DNA of 64,000 nt, from positions 405,375 through 469,374 of the forward strand of contig SCFE01000092.1 in assembly GCA_004352715.1 (NCBI GenBank), given 5' to 3'. Below are positions 1 to 13,229 of this stretch, in pieces. Source of the stretch: Hofstenia miamia (Eukaryota; Xenacoelomorpha; Acoela). How positions within the stretch are numbered: position 1 is the first letter of the stretch; every line of letters begins with the position of its first letter. The position numbers were made by a program, and so were the translations under genes. The notes under the pieces were generated by a model that made no database searches, had not been told where the DNA came from, and saw nothing but the letters and a program-made list of their open reading frames with translations.

Positions 1-158
1 TTGACAAGTTGTTTACCTATCACTAACACGGCTTGATGCGGAGAGTGAATTCTGCTCCGGAGGATGCGGCTACTAAAGCAGAGCTCGTGTAGACCCCCTT
101 AATGCGATAGCCGCATCATTCGCTTTTTACCGGATCATCCGCCTTGTGTGAGCGGCCC
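1..158. mobile_element. Possible PIF/Harbinger-like MITE terminus, cut by window edge
   Basis: This stretch is clearly richer in G+C than the DNA that follows. Read on the minus strand it begins GGGCCGCTCACACAAGGCGG, directly preceded by repeated TTA trinucleotides (159 onward is TAATAATAA on the plus strand). A GGGCC-type terminus next to a TTA/TAA target site is the arrangement known for PIF/Harbinger elements. The other end lies outside the window, so terminal inverted repeats cannot be checked. No transposase is visible. A hAT-type non-autonomous element is an alternative. Confidence 0.3.
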
Positions 159-294
159 TAATAATAAGTTCTTGTCTATAATCAGTAAGCTCGCTCGGTA
201 CAAACTGCGAATTCTACCATTTCAGCAATAGATAAGATAGCAAAAGTTCTTAAAAATTCAGGGAAGGATTTAACTGCTAAATAGTTCATGCATA

Positions 295-610
295 TTAGAG
301 ATATCGGATACCCGATAAACCCAACACGATTTCGAGTTCCGGTACAAAGCTTAGATTGATTGATTAAAAGCTTGTTGATCGCTATCACTACTTGATTTGA
401 GAAAGATATAAAACAGTAACGGAATCCCAGTAAATGCTATATTTTGTGCTCTATCAGAAAATAACCGAAGTTACTCGTCATTTGTTTGAAGTATATCAAA
501 GACGTTAAATATTGTGAATCGAAGTCTATGTTTCAGATCGGATTCGGTTAGTGAATATTCTGATAGGGTCAGGTTCAGGTTATTGCTAAATCCATATCGT
601 CACTCTCTGA
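295..610. repeat. Degraded copy of a dispersed GGGTC-rich repeat
   Basis: This segment aligns by eye with 39350-39680. Shared blocks in the same order include ggtacaaag followed by agattgatt, a tcacyrcttgayttgagaaagat block, and a stretch with gggtcgggttcggg in the second copy and gggtcaggttcagg here. The copy here has lost most of its tandem CGGGT units. No coding frame is conserved between the copies, so a short non-autonomous element or degenerate satellite is likely. Confidence 0.5.
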
Positions 611-3150
611 TACATACATGCAATAACTTTGGTAGTACGTTGCTTTACTACTATAATTGCGTGTAAGTACAATACTCATAATAAACTATAATTGAAAATT
701 TCACCTATTCGTGTACATCTTCTAAAACAAAATAGCGGGCTAGTATTCCTTATGTATAAACTAATGAATAGCACGAAGCGAGTGGTTTATTAACAGCTAT
801 GATATTAATATTAATTTAAGAGCTATTTTGCAATGAATACTATTGCGCTAGCAGTAAAAACATTGTAAAATGACGTTAATAATAAAGAGGTGTTAAAATG
901 TGACATTGCCCAAACGATTAACGTTCAGTTAATTTTAGAATGTACATTTTCTGATCGTTAAAATGTCAAACTTCGAAATGATATTTTTTAAAATGAGAAT
1001 ATTGAATACAAACAAAGAGCATCATTGTTTTCTACATAATAATGGGATTTATGAGGTCCTTATTGTAACTTTTAAACAAAAGAACTCATGAATATTTCAT
1101 AAGTTTGTATTTGATTAAAATGCGATGGATTCATTAAAAGTTATTGTTTATCCATTTCTAGACATTGTTATTTCAAATGCCAATTTCATCATATGCATTC
1201 ACAATTGAAGCAGTTTGTTTGAGAGATGATTAATGTCACTATCCGCACAATTAAGGTAACAGACATTGTAAATATAAACGTCTTTGGACAGGTTGATTTG
1301 ACATAATCATCTGGAATCATTCATCATGGAAATGTTAAAGTTAATTACATATATTCTAATAAAAGTCAGTGAAATACATCTGCAGTACACTCTCTGACGT
1401 GCAATATTACTTCTGCAATGATTCAAGTCTATATTTATAAAATATTTATATTCCATATGTTTTCTCTTGTTAATGTTTTATATTTGACAGTTGCTGCTGA
1501 GCTTATGGCCAATATTTGAAAATTGTATATTTTTAATAGAATGTTTTTTGTTATTATGATTATTATTCCAAACATATTTTTAACGTAAGAGTTAGCTGAT
1601 CTAAATGAAAAGTGGTCATGACCCTTGAATGTAATATGATTATTTCTGATTCTACAACTATTTTAGTAATAGTAATAATTATCAATGTTGCTCTTTACAA
1701 TTCACGAATTTTAGAAGATTAACATAATGTTTTAGTTACTTCAAAATGAAATAGGATTACTAAGCAAGTATGTAGCCAGTGGGCTACTGTTTTCTTGTTG
1801 AACAATTTCAGTAGAGCTATTGATTTTCAAATCGATTGTATTTCCAAAACACAAGTAAATAACAATAAAACTGTTAATACTTTTTGTCCTGATAACAAAA
1901 TGATTGTACCAACCCATCTGCAAGTATTATAAGCAAAGATATCTGAATTGACAAATGAGACAATTTTTAGCGCTTCTGTTCAATAACAGTTTCTCAGTTT
2001 CAGCATATTCCAAATATTATTCTTATATCTCAATCTCTTTTTGAGTTGGGACTATTACTCTGAAATGATAAAATTTTTTGTATGAGTTGAATACAAATGG
2101 TTAATGAAATTTCATAAATGTTTGATATACATAATTTAATTTATTAATAATCCGCATAAGTACAAAAATGTCTCCATAAATTTCTAAAAATATTATTTCT
2201 TTATTAAAATTACTTTGTAGCATTCTATTATTTGGAAATACTGTTTGCGCAACTGGTTGAATATATAAGCGTTACAGTAGTGATATGAAGGCTATACTTG
2301 TCATAATTGTCACGAATATCAGAGGAGAATTGCTTATATATTTTCAAAACACAAACATTAGCGGCAAGACATTATTGAATTTATAGTTTACTTTAAAAAC
2401 ATGAATATGTCGTAAACATTTCACGATTTTGATTCATCAATAGATTACCGTTTGGATGAATTGTAGCATTTATAACAGAACCTTACAGTAATTGGCAGTT
2501 ACCTTTTATGCACTTGGGCTCAAAGTCATTCTTGGCATCCCTGCCGGTTTTGCCAAAAGTTTTTTACCCGATGTTTGTGAATTTTTATATATTATATTCC
2601 GAAAACCAAATAATTTATGATAAAAATATATCCCCAGTGGAAACTTGAAAAAATAGCAAAAAATAATTAATCAAAGATTAGTTGTTTGATGAACATCAAC
2701 AAAATTCTATAGAATTTCCGGAAGCTTTCAAAATATTACCATATCACTTGCAGGTTGAGAGGTCGAAGCAACTCAAACCAACTTACTTCGACTCTGATAT
2801 AAAAAGGGAATAAGTGCGATTCTTAACTCTGTTGGAGTGTAGCATTTTCAAATAAATAACCTGTCCAAAGGAACTTGCTGCTTTACAATAAGTTTTATTA
2901 TTAGATTGCTTTTGAGTAATCTATGGTTTTATAGCACAATAGTTGACCTTAAGTGTTCTTTTAAAGTGAGCATTTAGAATACAATAGAATATAGATCCTA
3001 CATATGGAGGAATCTGCTGCAAATAAATGTAGATACGTCACTGCAAAAATTATGAGTATTGAGCGAATTCTGAACAAGTCCGGAAATGCACAGCTATTTT
3101 CAGATAATATGCATTTAAATATGAAATTTGGAATTTAAATTTTCCATAGT
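611..3150. other. AT-rich non-coding stretch
   Basis: No convincing exon, RNA gene or mobile element was seen on either strand. A 60-codon minus-strand frame at 1741-1923 has no recognisable features and is probably chance. Confidence 0.5.
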
Positions 3151-3156
3151 TTTTCA

Positions 3157-3184
3157 CACGGCTCTCTGTTTACAGAGAGCCGTG
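3157..3184. repeat. Perfect 13 bp inverted repeat with 2 nt centre
   Basis: CACGGCTCTCTGT is followed by TT and then its exact reverse complement, ACAGAGAGCCGTG. It would form a very stable hairpin in DNA or RNA and stands out in an AT-rich background. The inner GGCTCT...AGAGCC resembles a histone mRNA 3' stem-loop, but the stem is too long and no histone ORF lies upstream. It could also be the remnant of a palindromic MITE. Confidence 0.75.
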
Positions 3185-3586
3185 GTTTTTCATTAATTAA
3201 TTGTTCGAAAAACTAATTGAAAACGTTATATACGTTGTCAAAATAGCGTGTGCATATTTAATACATACGATTATATTAGAAACAATAATAAGTAGATTAC
3301 GATCTCTAAAGAATGCACTTGAACTAGGGTTACATTCGAACATATTACCGTTACCATTCCTCAGATAATGATCCAGTGTCAGGATTTTCTAATTTTCTTC
3401 ATTCGCTCAATTAGAAATAATTTACAGATAAAAATACTTTAACTTAAAAATGCACTCAGAAAATCAGTTCTAGAAATACCACCCCCGAAGAATTTTGTTC
3501 AATAATTATAGAACCAACGGATGTTTGTCTTTATTGAGTCGTGCGAATGATATGGAAATGTAACTGTAGCGTAGGTCCTTTGACAG

Positions 3587-3650
3587 CAACCCTAACCTTA
3601 ACCCTAAGCCTTGCTTAAATTATAAACTTAACCCAAATCCCTAACCTTAA
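3587..3650. repeat. Short degenerate CCTAACCTTAACCCTAA-type repeat
   Basis: A few imperfect copies of a C3TA2-like unit occur here (ccctaacctt, aaccctaagc, atccctaacc). They resemble telomeric repeats but are too few and too irregular to be an interstitial telomere. They are probably part of a decayed dispersed repeat. Confidence 0.4.
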
Positions 3651-3927
3651 TCGTATACTGGGCCATTATTCTTGTGCCGTTTCGTTGAGTTATTTTTTTG
3701 GGGGCATCGAAAATACTACCAAGCACCAATCTTCAGAAAAAGAAAAAATGTTGGATTCTTCAGATGTCAAACTCTCAATTTGCTTCATTTACATGAGTTT
3801 TTTTATGTTTGAGCGATAACATCAAATTAATAAAGTTCTTTCATCCACAAAACACAATTTGAGACACGCATGCTAAACCCATTTACCGATTTCTTACACC
3901 GAGCTCACCACATACATAAACACAAAC

Positions 3928-3976
3928 ATTTATTATTATAATAATAATAATTATTATTATTATTAATTAATTTAAT
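3928..3976. repeat. ATT/AAT trinucleotide microsatellite
   Basis: Runs of TTA, then AATAAT, then TTATTA form an imperfect microsatellite that is also partly self-complementary. The flanks show no gene. Confidence 0.8.
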
Positions 3977-3984
3977 AGACAATA

Positions 3985-6325
3985 CCTACTTAATGACAAT
4001 AATACACTACATTCATTTGAAAATTTTGCATAAAATGTTTTTTGTAGTTTTGTAGTTTATAGTTTTTGTACCTTTTTCTTATAGCAATAAATTGTTTTTG
4101 AATCTTATTATTATATATTTAGTTTGTAAATTTATTGTATCATTTGCCAAATATATTGCTTTCACTCCTATTCTATTTGCTTAATTAGAAATTATTTACA
4201 GATAATGTATCTTCACCGTTTACTTCAAGAAGCGTTTAATTTAATGCCTTCAAAAGAGTGGTTATTTTGAAAAAAAGGAAACATTAGCGGAAATAAGATT
4301 TAAAGAAAAAATTATTGAAGTAGATGTGCTGAAATATTTCACCTGAAATTTTCAAAATATTCATACTACGTTTGAAGTCTTCAAATATATTTAGTAATGT
4401 AAACGTTAATAGCAGTTCTTGTCTAGCCCAGATGGGGCGGCCATACATAATTCCAAAGCCACTTTTATGACGTGTTTAACTTGAAGTTAACTATTTTGTT
4501 AAGGAAATCTTTCTATGTCGCCGTTATAGGTTAAATAGATGCTATTAAAAGAGAAAACGAATTGAGTGGTTTTTAAGAATCAGTTTGCAATACAATAAGG
4601 TCTTTCGGGATTAAACATTACGCATTTAATAATGCTGCATACACCTGGCCTGTGATTTGTAGTAAACTGTCAGTGAATTGATGCTTCTTTCTGAAATGTA
4701 ATTCTTAAATTTAGAATAATGGGTATATTCAGGTTTTCAATCTGTTTAAGGTGATGTTGTGCATGAATTCACAAAACAAAGAAGCATAGCAGATGTGCTT
4801 ACGTTGTTACTAATATTCAGAAAATCGGGCAGAAAATCATTATAATGAATTTACAAAAATAAAGAAAAATTAGTTCGAATGAATAAAACTTAAATGAAGT
4901 CGAATGAATTGATTCCCCTTAACCCTTAATGCATGAAAAATCAACTTACATAGCAACCAAAAGTCAACAGTATTATTCAAATATTTGGCCTCATTGCCAA
5001 AAGAGAATAAATTAGAAAGTTTCGTATTTTACTAATTACTGTAACCAAATATATGTGTAATAAGTAAAGAATTTGTGTTCAGTTACATGATGGTATTCAG
5101 ATATCTAGGCATTGTGTTAGGGTGAATCCTCTTTCAAGTATAGGAATATGCTATACTCTTAAGTTGTGTTAATATATAGGTAGTCAGGTAAGAACATTAT
5201 AACTGATAAGTAGATTGCATATTCTGGTAAATTGGATTGGTAAAAAATTGTAGTTTATGACCTGTTCGTTGACGCCTAAAAATTAAAATCATAAATTGAA
5301 TAATAATTAATTATGCGGAAAAGTCAAGTACATGCATATTTCAATTTATCCGCTTTGCATCGAGTAGGCAGAAAATAATATCAATTGACGGATTTAGGCA
5401 CTCAATTGCGTTAATTTGTCTGATTGTCAGATGGTATATTATATTAGTAAGCGCTTTACAAGTTAAGAAATGTCTGCCTTCAGAATGAAATGGAAGAATT
5501 TGCTTTATTAAATTTATTTCAACATCATGCTGCTCAATTTACTTTTGACTTAGAAAAGTTCCAAACTCATGTTTTTCTACTTCCCAAGATATCATATAGT
5601 AAAATGTAATATTGCGGGCTCGAAATGCAAATCTCTTATATAAAATACATACATATGTGTCATTGTTATATTTTTTCAAAAAATGCCTCTCCAGGAAATG
5701 TAAGGAGCATAATTTAATGATTTGTTGTTAGGTTTTAAAATTAATTTCGTCATGTCTAAGTGTTTTAAAAGTACTTTTTACTCAATTTTGATTGAGTTAC
5801 TTTAGTATTAGTATAATATATCTTTATCACTGAATTTCAAATAAATGAATGATTGAAATATTTTGCATTTTTTTGCTACTGCACAAACACTCAAATTTAA
5901 GTGCTTAGAAACATAAAATTTTTAGTAGAAAAGTGCACTTAATAATTGCTTATCTAGAATATTTGATCAGATTTTATTCAATTTTTATTTCCATAAGAAA
6001 GATTATGTGAAGTCTGGTTAATATATTTTAAAAAGGTGATTGATTGCTGAGATTATTACCATGTTTCAACTCAACATTCCGCATCTAGAAGGATGCTCCT
6101 AACTTAAATAACATGAACATCACTCAAAAACAATAAATAAATATAGATTGAAGGACAGTTGCCTATGTTCTGCGTGATAAATAACTCAAACATGTCAGCA
6201 TAATAGCGTTAAGTTATTAACTAGTAGAAACTAGCTCACCTCTGGCAATGACAATTACATATGTTGTAAGCATTTCTTCAAACAACACATTCCTTTCTAC
6301 ACTATTAACTCTATAAATGTTATGC
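3985..6325. other. AT-rich non-coding stretch
   Basis: No exon, RNA gene or element terminus could be supported in this interval on either strand. Confidence 0.5.
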
Positions 6326-6348
6326 ATATATATATATATATATATATA
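6326..6348. repeat. (TA)n microsatellite ending at assembly gap
   Basis: A pure TA dinucleotide run continues up to the first N, so its true length is unknown. Confidence 0.9.
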
Positions 6349-7348
6349 NNNNNNNNNNNNNNNNNNNNNNNNNNNNNNNNNNNNNNNNNNNNNNNNNNNN
6401 NNNNNNNNNNNNNNNNNNNNNNNNNNNNNNNNNNNNNNNNNNNNNNNNNNNNNNNNNNNNNNNNNNNNNNNNNNNNNNNNNNNNNNNNNNNNNNNNNNNN
6501 NNNNNNNNNNNNNNNNNNNNNNNNNNNNNNNNNNNNNNNNNNNNNNNNNNNNNNNNNNNNNNNNNNNNNNNNNNNNNNNNNNNNNNNNNNNNNNNNNNNN
6601 NNNNNNNNNNNNNNNNNNNNNNNNNNNNNNNNNNNNNNNNNNNNNNNNNNNNNNNNNNNNNNNNNNNNNNNNNNNNNNNNNNNNNNNNNNNNNNNNNNNN
6701 NNNNNNNNNNNNNNNNNNNNNNNNNNNNNNNNNNNNNNNNNNNNNNNNNNNNNNNNNNNNNNNNNNNNNNNNNNNNNNNNNNNNNNNNNNNNNNNNNNNN
6801 NNNNNNNNNNNNNNNNNNNNNNNNNNNNNNNNNNNNNNNNNNNNNNNNNNNNNNNNNNNNNNNNNNNNNNNNNNNNNNNNNNNNNNNNNNNNNNNNNNNN
6901 NNNNNNNNNNNNNNNNNNNNNNNNNNNNNNNNNNNNNNNNNNNNNNNNNNNNNNNNNNNNNNNNNNNNNNNNNNNNNNNNNNNNNNNNNNNNNNNNNNNN
7001 NNNNNNNNNNNNNNNNNNNNNNNNNNNNNNNNNNNNNNNNNNNNNNNNNNNNNNNNNNNNNNNNNNNNNNNNNNNNNNNNNNNNNNNNNNNNNNNNNNNN
7101 NNNNNNNNNNNNNNNNNNNNNNNNNNNNNNNNNNNNNNNNNNNNNNNNNNNNNNNNNNNNNNNNNNNNNNNNNNNNNNNNNNNNNNNNNNNNNNNNNNNN
7201 NNNNNNNNNNNNNNNNNNNNNNNNNNNNNNNNNNNNNNNNNNNNNNNNNNNNNNNNNNNNNNNNNNNNNNNNNNNNNNNNNNNNNNNNNNNNNNNNNNNN
7301 NNNNNNNNNNNNNNNNNNNNNNNNNNNNNNNNNNNNNNNNNNNNNNNN
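6349..7348. other. Assembly gap (1000 N)
   Basis: Exactly 1000 N. The round number suggests a default scaffold gap rather than a measured one. The left flank is (TA)n and the right flank is the interior of a Penelope-like ORF. Confidence 0.99.
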
Positions 7349-8009
7349 GTGGTGGCATGGCTTTGATGATGGAGGAAGACTTCTGAGCGAAGATGACCGT
7401 AGAGATGTTCTCGGATTCTGGTTTGAAGATGTCTTCTAGTCTCTCCTATGTATAAGTGCTCACACTTATGACATTGATATTTATAAACAAGAGAAGAGCG
7501 TAGAGACATTGGAATGGGATCTTTGTTTGAAAAGATGTTGCTGGTTTTGAATGATTGAAAGACAGGCTTGATTTGAGTTGAAGTGAATTTCTTGTTGAGA
7601 TTTTTTACTGAGGCTTCGAGATTTTTTGAAAGACTAGCGATATAGGGAACTTTCCAATAAATTGACTTTTTTCACAGAGTGCAGTTTGAGGCGATGGATT
7701 AAGGGCAGCATTAGATGAGCGACGGAGAACATTATCAGGATAACCATTTTGGCGGAGATTTCGAAAGATTGTATCAAAAGCTTCAGTTACTTTTTGATAA
7801 GAAGATGATAGGGGGACAGCTCGGGAAAATAAGTTACGAGGAATTCGATAACTTATATTTTTCAGAACAGTAGGAATTGAAGGGGATATATAACCCGGTG
7901 TTTGAGGGTTTGATGTAGAGAGAAGTTTAGAGCGATAATTGTACCCCTCCTCGTACGAGATATGAATTTGGGCACGGTTTGTTGGTGAAATTTCACTACC
8001 ATGGACCAT
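7349..8009 (-). pseudogene. Penelope-like retroelement, linker and GIY-YIG endonuclease (fragment)
   Basis: Penelope-like elements carry a reverse transcriptase followed by a GIY-YIG endonuclease that nicks the target. The minus strand here reads first through a linker with an FRNLRQNGYP segment and a QFIGKFP segment. After one frameshift near 7610-7640 it continues in a new frame through KPVFQSFKTSNIFSNKDPIP into the nuclease: YQCHKC (a CxxC pair), LYIGET, then RRHLQTRIREH and HHQSHATT. This order matches the C-terminal third of the family's protein. No reverse transcriptase core is visible upstream, and the nuclease tail runs into the 1000 N gap. The frameshift shows the copy is dead. Confidence 0.85.
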
Positions 8010-8129
8010 ATTTCAAACTATAATGTAGTGCTTTTTCAGTGAAAATGTATTGTGTGTAAATCTAAAGTTGTGTTAATTTGATTGGCTAAATGAATCTGTT
8101 GTAAATTCTAAGAAAAAATGGGGAATTCC

Positions 8130-8212
8130 AGGAATTTTACGAAGTTTCCAGGAAATAGCATAAAACGCGCTTTAGACAGGTTACTGTTCCCAAACTTTTG
8201 GCCAGTACTGTA
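8130..8212. mobile_element. Solo Tc1/mariner-like terminus
   Basis: The sequence tcccaaacttttggccagtactg followed by TA has the shape of a Tc1/mariner terminal inverted repeat at its TA target site. The outermost nine bases (CCAGTACTG) equal those of the two Tc1 copies elsewhere in the window. The inner part differs, so it belongs to another family. No partner end or transposase was found, and it abuts the 5'-truncated Penelope fragment. Confidence 0.5.
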
Positions 8213-9854
8213 TATATATATATGTAATATAGACTTGGAGTAATGTAAGGCAAAATGATAAAATTATAAATGTTTTTAGTTAAGATAATCAGTACCAAAT
8301 TCCAACTCGCAGTATTTTCAGTTTATAATTTCTTCGTATTGACTAGGGCTGTTAATTACTGCTAACTGCTTATATAGGTTGGGAAGAACAATTGGCTAAA
8401 TAGAAACTGTCTTGTTTTGCCCTTCACATATAGGGCAAAACGAGATAGCAAGAAATAAATATTACACAACTTCTTAATGCAATACCATCATCAAATAGTA
8501 TGACTACATTGTACATCGAATAATCACTTACTATTGTAGGTCTAGGTCACTTAGCATATGCCATCATCAAACCTAGAATTTGCACTTACTCCATACTACC
8601 CACTCTTCTTCTGGCTCAGAATTTGAATACAAATTTGAATACAAAATTTGAGTACAAATGAGACATTGACAATCGTCATGATAGGCTAATAAAGAAGAGA
8701 CATTTAACTGCCTTCGATTACAAGATTTCAAGGCTCTCTCTGATATTTCGAAACATATTTTTCTTCAGTGTTTTTCAACTAATGTCTCAAGAGATTGTTT
8801 GTATGGTGAACTAGTCCTTATTTGAGGTTCTTCAGATTGCCTCCATAAAATTTCAATAAATCTAACAGATAAAGATAAAACTGACTTCTCAACAATGACA
8901 TTTTATTAGTAATCGGTGGCAAAGCATTTTAGGTACCGTTATTAACAACAACAGCAAAGATAGAGAAGATGGCAATGCAAGTCTTGTTACATAATGTCTG
9001 ATTGATATTAATGTCTGATTGACGGTTAGAAGTGTTAGTAACGGATGGAGCAGGTACATTTCTAGGATCTAACAAAAACTCATAATATATCACATTTAAA
9101 TGGACAATTCCAGTGCATTATAATCAAGTGTTGCACTGCTGTATTTTCTCAAAAATTGAACGTAGATTAAACTTAGAAAAAATTCAAAAGAAATTTAATA
9201 AGTAAACCAAAACCAAAAATCTCATCTTAAAGACTACCTTTGTTGTTTCCTTGTTGATATGGTAGCCCATCTAGCAAATGTTAACTGTATTTTAAGAATA
9301 TAAAATAATAACAAACTTCAATACCCTTACATGAACTACAGCTCTGTTACTTCTTTATCTTACTTACTCCAACAAAAGGATTTGCAACATAGATCGAAGT
9401 TGAAAGCGTACAAGTAGATAATGTGATCATCTGTGGAAGAGGTCAAATAGCAGGGGTAAATAATCGAATGTAGCAGTTTATCCTGGAGTTTCATTTTGTC
9501 CCAGATTAATCTACTTGTTATGAAATTGAGAAAATTGCAAATGCAGGAAATTCAGTCAAACCACAGCTATATAACCCTATTGCATGAAAAACATCTAAAA
9601 GAATAATAATCTTCAGAGCACTGAGGTTTCCCAGTTCGTAAATTTAGAGATTTGTTAGTAAAACAGCAATTTTTCCCTTTTTTTATTTTTTATTGAAATA
9701 ATTTTTGATTAAAATTGAAAAATGAATTAGCAATAATTCATAGGACTAGTGTGAACCACATTTATTTAAAAGATTGCTCGATTTTAGGAAAATATGGATT
9801 GATATATCAAATTGTTCGAGAAAAGATTTGATACTTAACTTATTGACCTATAAA

Positions 9855-9887
<33 letters not shown>

Positions 9888-11828
9888 CTATATATATATA
9901 TACAAATTTATACATCTAAGAACATTAATTAAAATATGAAATCATTTACAGCATGAAGCAAACTTGAGGATTTGAAGTCCATGTCCAATTTTTTCAAATA
10001 TATTTGTGGTATTGCACCTTGTGGAATAAAATATTTAGAATCTAAATTAAATCATTAATTTTTAGGACTTACACGGCTTTTCTTAATTTTATTTATCTGA
10101 AAAATAATAGTTACCATTGCATTAACATATTTTTTGTGAACGCAGGTTTTGTGCTTTAAAAAGAATTTTATCAAATCTATGTTGCGTGGAGAAAGACCAA
10201 AATATTTGTTATTATCAATTATTGGGAAAGACACTTGATATATATATATATATATATATATAAAATGCCAATACAAATTAAAAAACCGAAAAAATTTAAT
10301 GACTTTGAAAGGTTTTTTTAATGCCTTACTTTGACTACTACAAATTTTTTGCCTTACTAGGGTCTTGAATTTGTAAGAAATATCTAGACTATTTTTAATT
10401 TTTTTAATATAAAATAATATCTAACATTTTTTAAACCTTCAATAGTTTGAGACTAAATTTGAAATACCATCATATGACTAGCTAGGGTTTTAGTAAAGAC
10501 ACTATTACTTATTAACAGCATTAATTCCAAGGACTAAGTTAAATTTTCAAGGCTTAAGTTACATTTTTGAGGAGCTTAAATATACATAAATGGGTGCATA
10601 CAATTTAATCGAAAGATTTGATTATATATCTGTCATTCTGTGCGTTTGTAAGAAAGAATTTTTCAATTAGGTACATGTGGATTGTGGAAATATTTCTATC
10701 TTCAATTAACAAAAATGAATACTGAAATTCAGACACAGAGGAAGAAAAAAGTAGAAAGTTAACATTTTCTTAGATATTTTCTAAGAATGAAAATCTGTAC
10801 TTAGCTACTGACCTTTGTGACTGAAACAATCACATATTTTATGGATTAAAGTCATAGGGGTGCAATTGTTCTGAAATTGTCTATTTTTCTCAAAAAATGC
10901 ATTTTAAAAATATTCTTTAATATATTTAACGCTTGCTGTATATGGTTTTTTTATTAGAGTTAAATTCCTACTGCCATTTGTCATAGTAATTAAGTTAAGG
11001 CAGAACTTGAATTTTTAAACAAATTTAATTATATATTCTTGGTAGTTATTGGAAATATCAAGAAATTACTGTAATTAATCTTAGTGTGTGACAGTGGCAA
11101 GATGATGTCAAACGACGTCTAATTACTTGCAAAAGTGAATCAAATTCATGTTGCTAAATGTCAAAACCTCATTAAAATGGTCATGACCAACATTTTGCCT
11201 AATGAAATCACAGAATGTGACCTTGGTTTGCACGAAAATAGAATTAGGAAAACTTAAAATCGAATTTAGGTTAATTTTTAAAAATACATACATACTTCCC
11301 AAACTTGAACTTTCCATATGTAGTGTGTTTGAATATTCGAAGTTGGCGCATAAAATTGTTATGAAACATTGAAAATAACAGCACTAAAAGAACTTAGAAG
11401 GTATTTTCAAATTTAAAGCTCGAGGTTCAAAATTACGTCAACCTTTTCGTAATACCACCCACAATGATTTATTTGTTGCTAAGCATGAGGGGTAATTGAA
11501 CCCCTAGTAAACCACTAATAGAAGCATAATAGATTTGAATTAATTATTTCATTTTAATCGTCATCGTTCATCATTGGATCCTAATAAGATAAACAAAACA
11601 ACTAGGAATGAGAGAAGTTCAATTCAATTGATACGCTACGGTACAGACGCTTGACAGAGTCCGAATCAGGCTTAACATTTGGCTCTTAGTAATGATGACG
11701 TAATTCAGTAATTTGAGCTTTTACATTGAATTAAGTCAAAACACTAATGTTAAGGAATATATAGTATGGTAGTTGTTCAATTTTATGCTAGCAACAGCTT
11801 TCCTGTTTAAATATTCTATGAGTATATN

Positions 11829-11860
<32 letters not shown>
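8213..11860. other. AT-rich non-coding stretch with (TA)n tracts
   Basis: The stretch contains (TA)n runs at about 9861-9902, 10239-10262 and 11821-11861 and many A/T homopolymers. Minus-strand frames at 10055-10276 and 11123-11317 have no recognisable protein features and partly translate the microsatellite. I see no gene. Confidence 0.5.
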
Positions 11861-11862
<2 letters not shown>

Positions 11863-11863
<1 letters not shown>

Positions 11864-12822
11864 AGTACTGGAAAAAAGAATTCAACCACCCATGATTTGT
11901 CATAAATATTTCTAAGAAATGGACGCCAAGAATGTCATAGTTATTTTTTAGTTAGATTTGGGGTTGCAGAAAGAGGAATTCATCAATGTTGAGACATAAT
12001 TGTCACTGTTTAATTCAAATTTCAAGAAGAAATGCTAATCTTTTCTTGGAAAAATGTATACGGCCACTTCAGACCAAATCAGAGAACCTGTAAAAAAAAT
12101 TCATTGGTTGAGCTTTTTTCAGTATATTTATATTGAAAATGTCAAACAACAGTTTTTCTTCGCCATATATGATACCTGGTTACGTACCTCTTGCCATTCA
12201 CGAGTTGATTATCTCCAAAACTTTGGAAGGGATGAGTCAACGTAATATAGCCCGACTTGTAGAGCGACTTCGAAGTACTGTCGGGGATATCATCAGACAT
12301 TTCACTTCTGGAAATATCTTTGCCCCCAAGCCAAAGTCCGGAAGATCAAGGATGACCTCCAAAACCTCTCAATCAACTCTTGTGTGCCTTTCAAAACGAA
12401 ATCCCAGGAAGATTTCAGAAGAACCTCGCAAGGAATGGGCTGATGTTCACCTCATGACTACAAAAACTGTGCCAAACATCTTGCAGAAGGCCTCAATTGG
12501 GACTTTCTTGGCACCCAGAAAGCTATTTTTAACCTGAAAGCAAGGATTATTCCAGCTGAGGTGGGCCAAGTTGATGAGAGGAAATTCATCTGAACATTAG
12601 TCTCATGTTATATTTTCAGATGAGTCAAGATTTGAGCTATGCTCATCAAAAAGAATGTTGATAAAGAGACCAACTGGACAGAAGTTCAGATTATTGCCTC
12701 AATTGACTCGGGGACCATGAAGTATGGTGGAAAGTCTGTAATGGTATGGGGTGCAATACGGAAGTATTGCCTTCGTAAGATTGTTCACTTCACTAGTACT
12801 CTCCGAAGCTCTTAATATGTTC
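11863..12822 (+). pseudogene. Tc1-like transposase, 3'-truncated copy A
   Basis: Tc1-family transposases cut and paste DNA at TA sites using an N-terminal paired-like DNA-binding region and a DDE catalytic domain. The copy begins with terminal repeat CAGTACTGG at 11863. A second motif (ttggaaaaatgtatacggcc) at about 12047 forms an inner direct repeat. An ORF starts at 12139 after the paired start codons, with a helix-turn-helix region (EGMSQRNIARLV) and a PKPKSGR linker, and breaks at 12535. Frameshifted remnants follow: SDESRFELCSSKR, around the first catalytic Asp, and SVMVWGAI. Homology to copy B stops near 12822, before the second catalytic Asp, and no right end is seen. It is inactive. 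Confidence 0.85.
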
Positions 12823-13229
12823 TATAATGTCATAAAAAATTATCCTATTTCATAAATTCCATTTTGTTTGTTCTAGAATTGTCTGATAGTGATAGTTAGC
12901 AAAATGAAAAGAATAATTGAAATTCTTTATAACCGGGTGGTATCAAATTTCGAAAGCATCTTGTAGGATAGTTTAGTTTCTCTATTTAAGCAAATTTTTA
13001 AAGTTTTCTAGTTGTGAATGTCCATAAAATCAATTATGAGAAAAAAAGGTTAGAACCTTCACTGCATCTTTGAAACAATTTGTCAAAATGTATAAAGGAA
13101 CATTTCGGGCAACAACCTAACTAAAATGCATATATTTTTGATATGATTTTAATGAGCATGGCAGGCTGATTTTCGAAGAAGCTCAACATTTTAATGGTAA
13201 ATTTTACAGGATGTTCTAGGTCATAGGCA

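Noticed and set aside
3157-3184. Histone mRNA stem-loop
   Set aside because: The stem is too long, the loop is wrong and no histone gene lies upstream.
3587-3650. Interstitial telomere
   Set aside because: Only a few imperfect units, no regular array.
6217-7509. Apparent 350-430 codon ORFs across N gaps (also at 14892-15986, 57406-58587, 59637-60696, 62044-63135)
   Set aside because: They are open only because N codons are read as X. The only real coding part is the Penelope-like GIY-YIG fragment at the 7349-7509 end and the tail ending at 14924.
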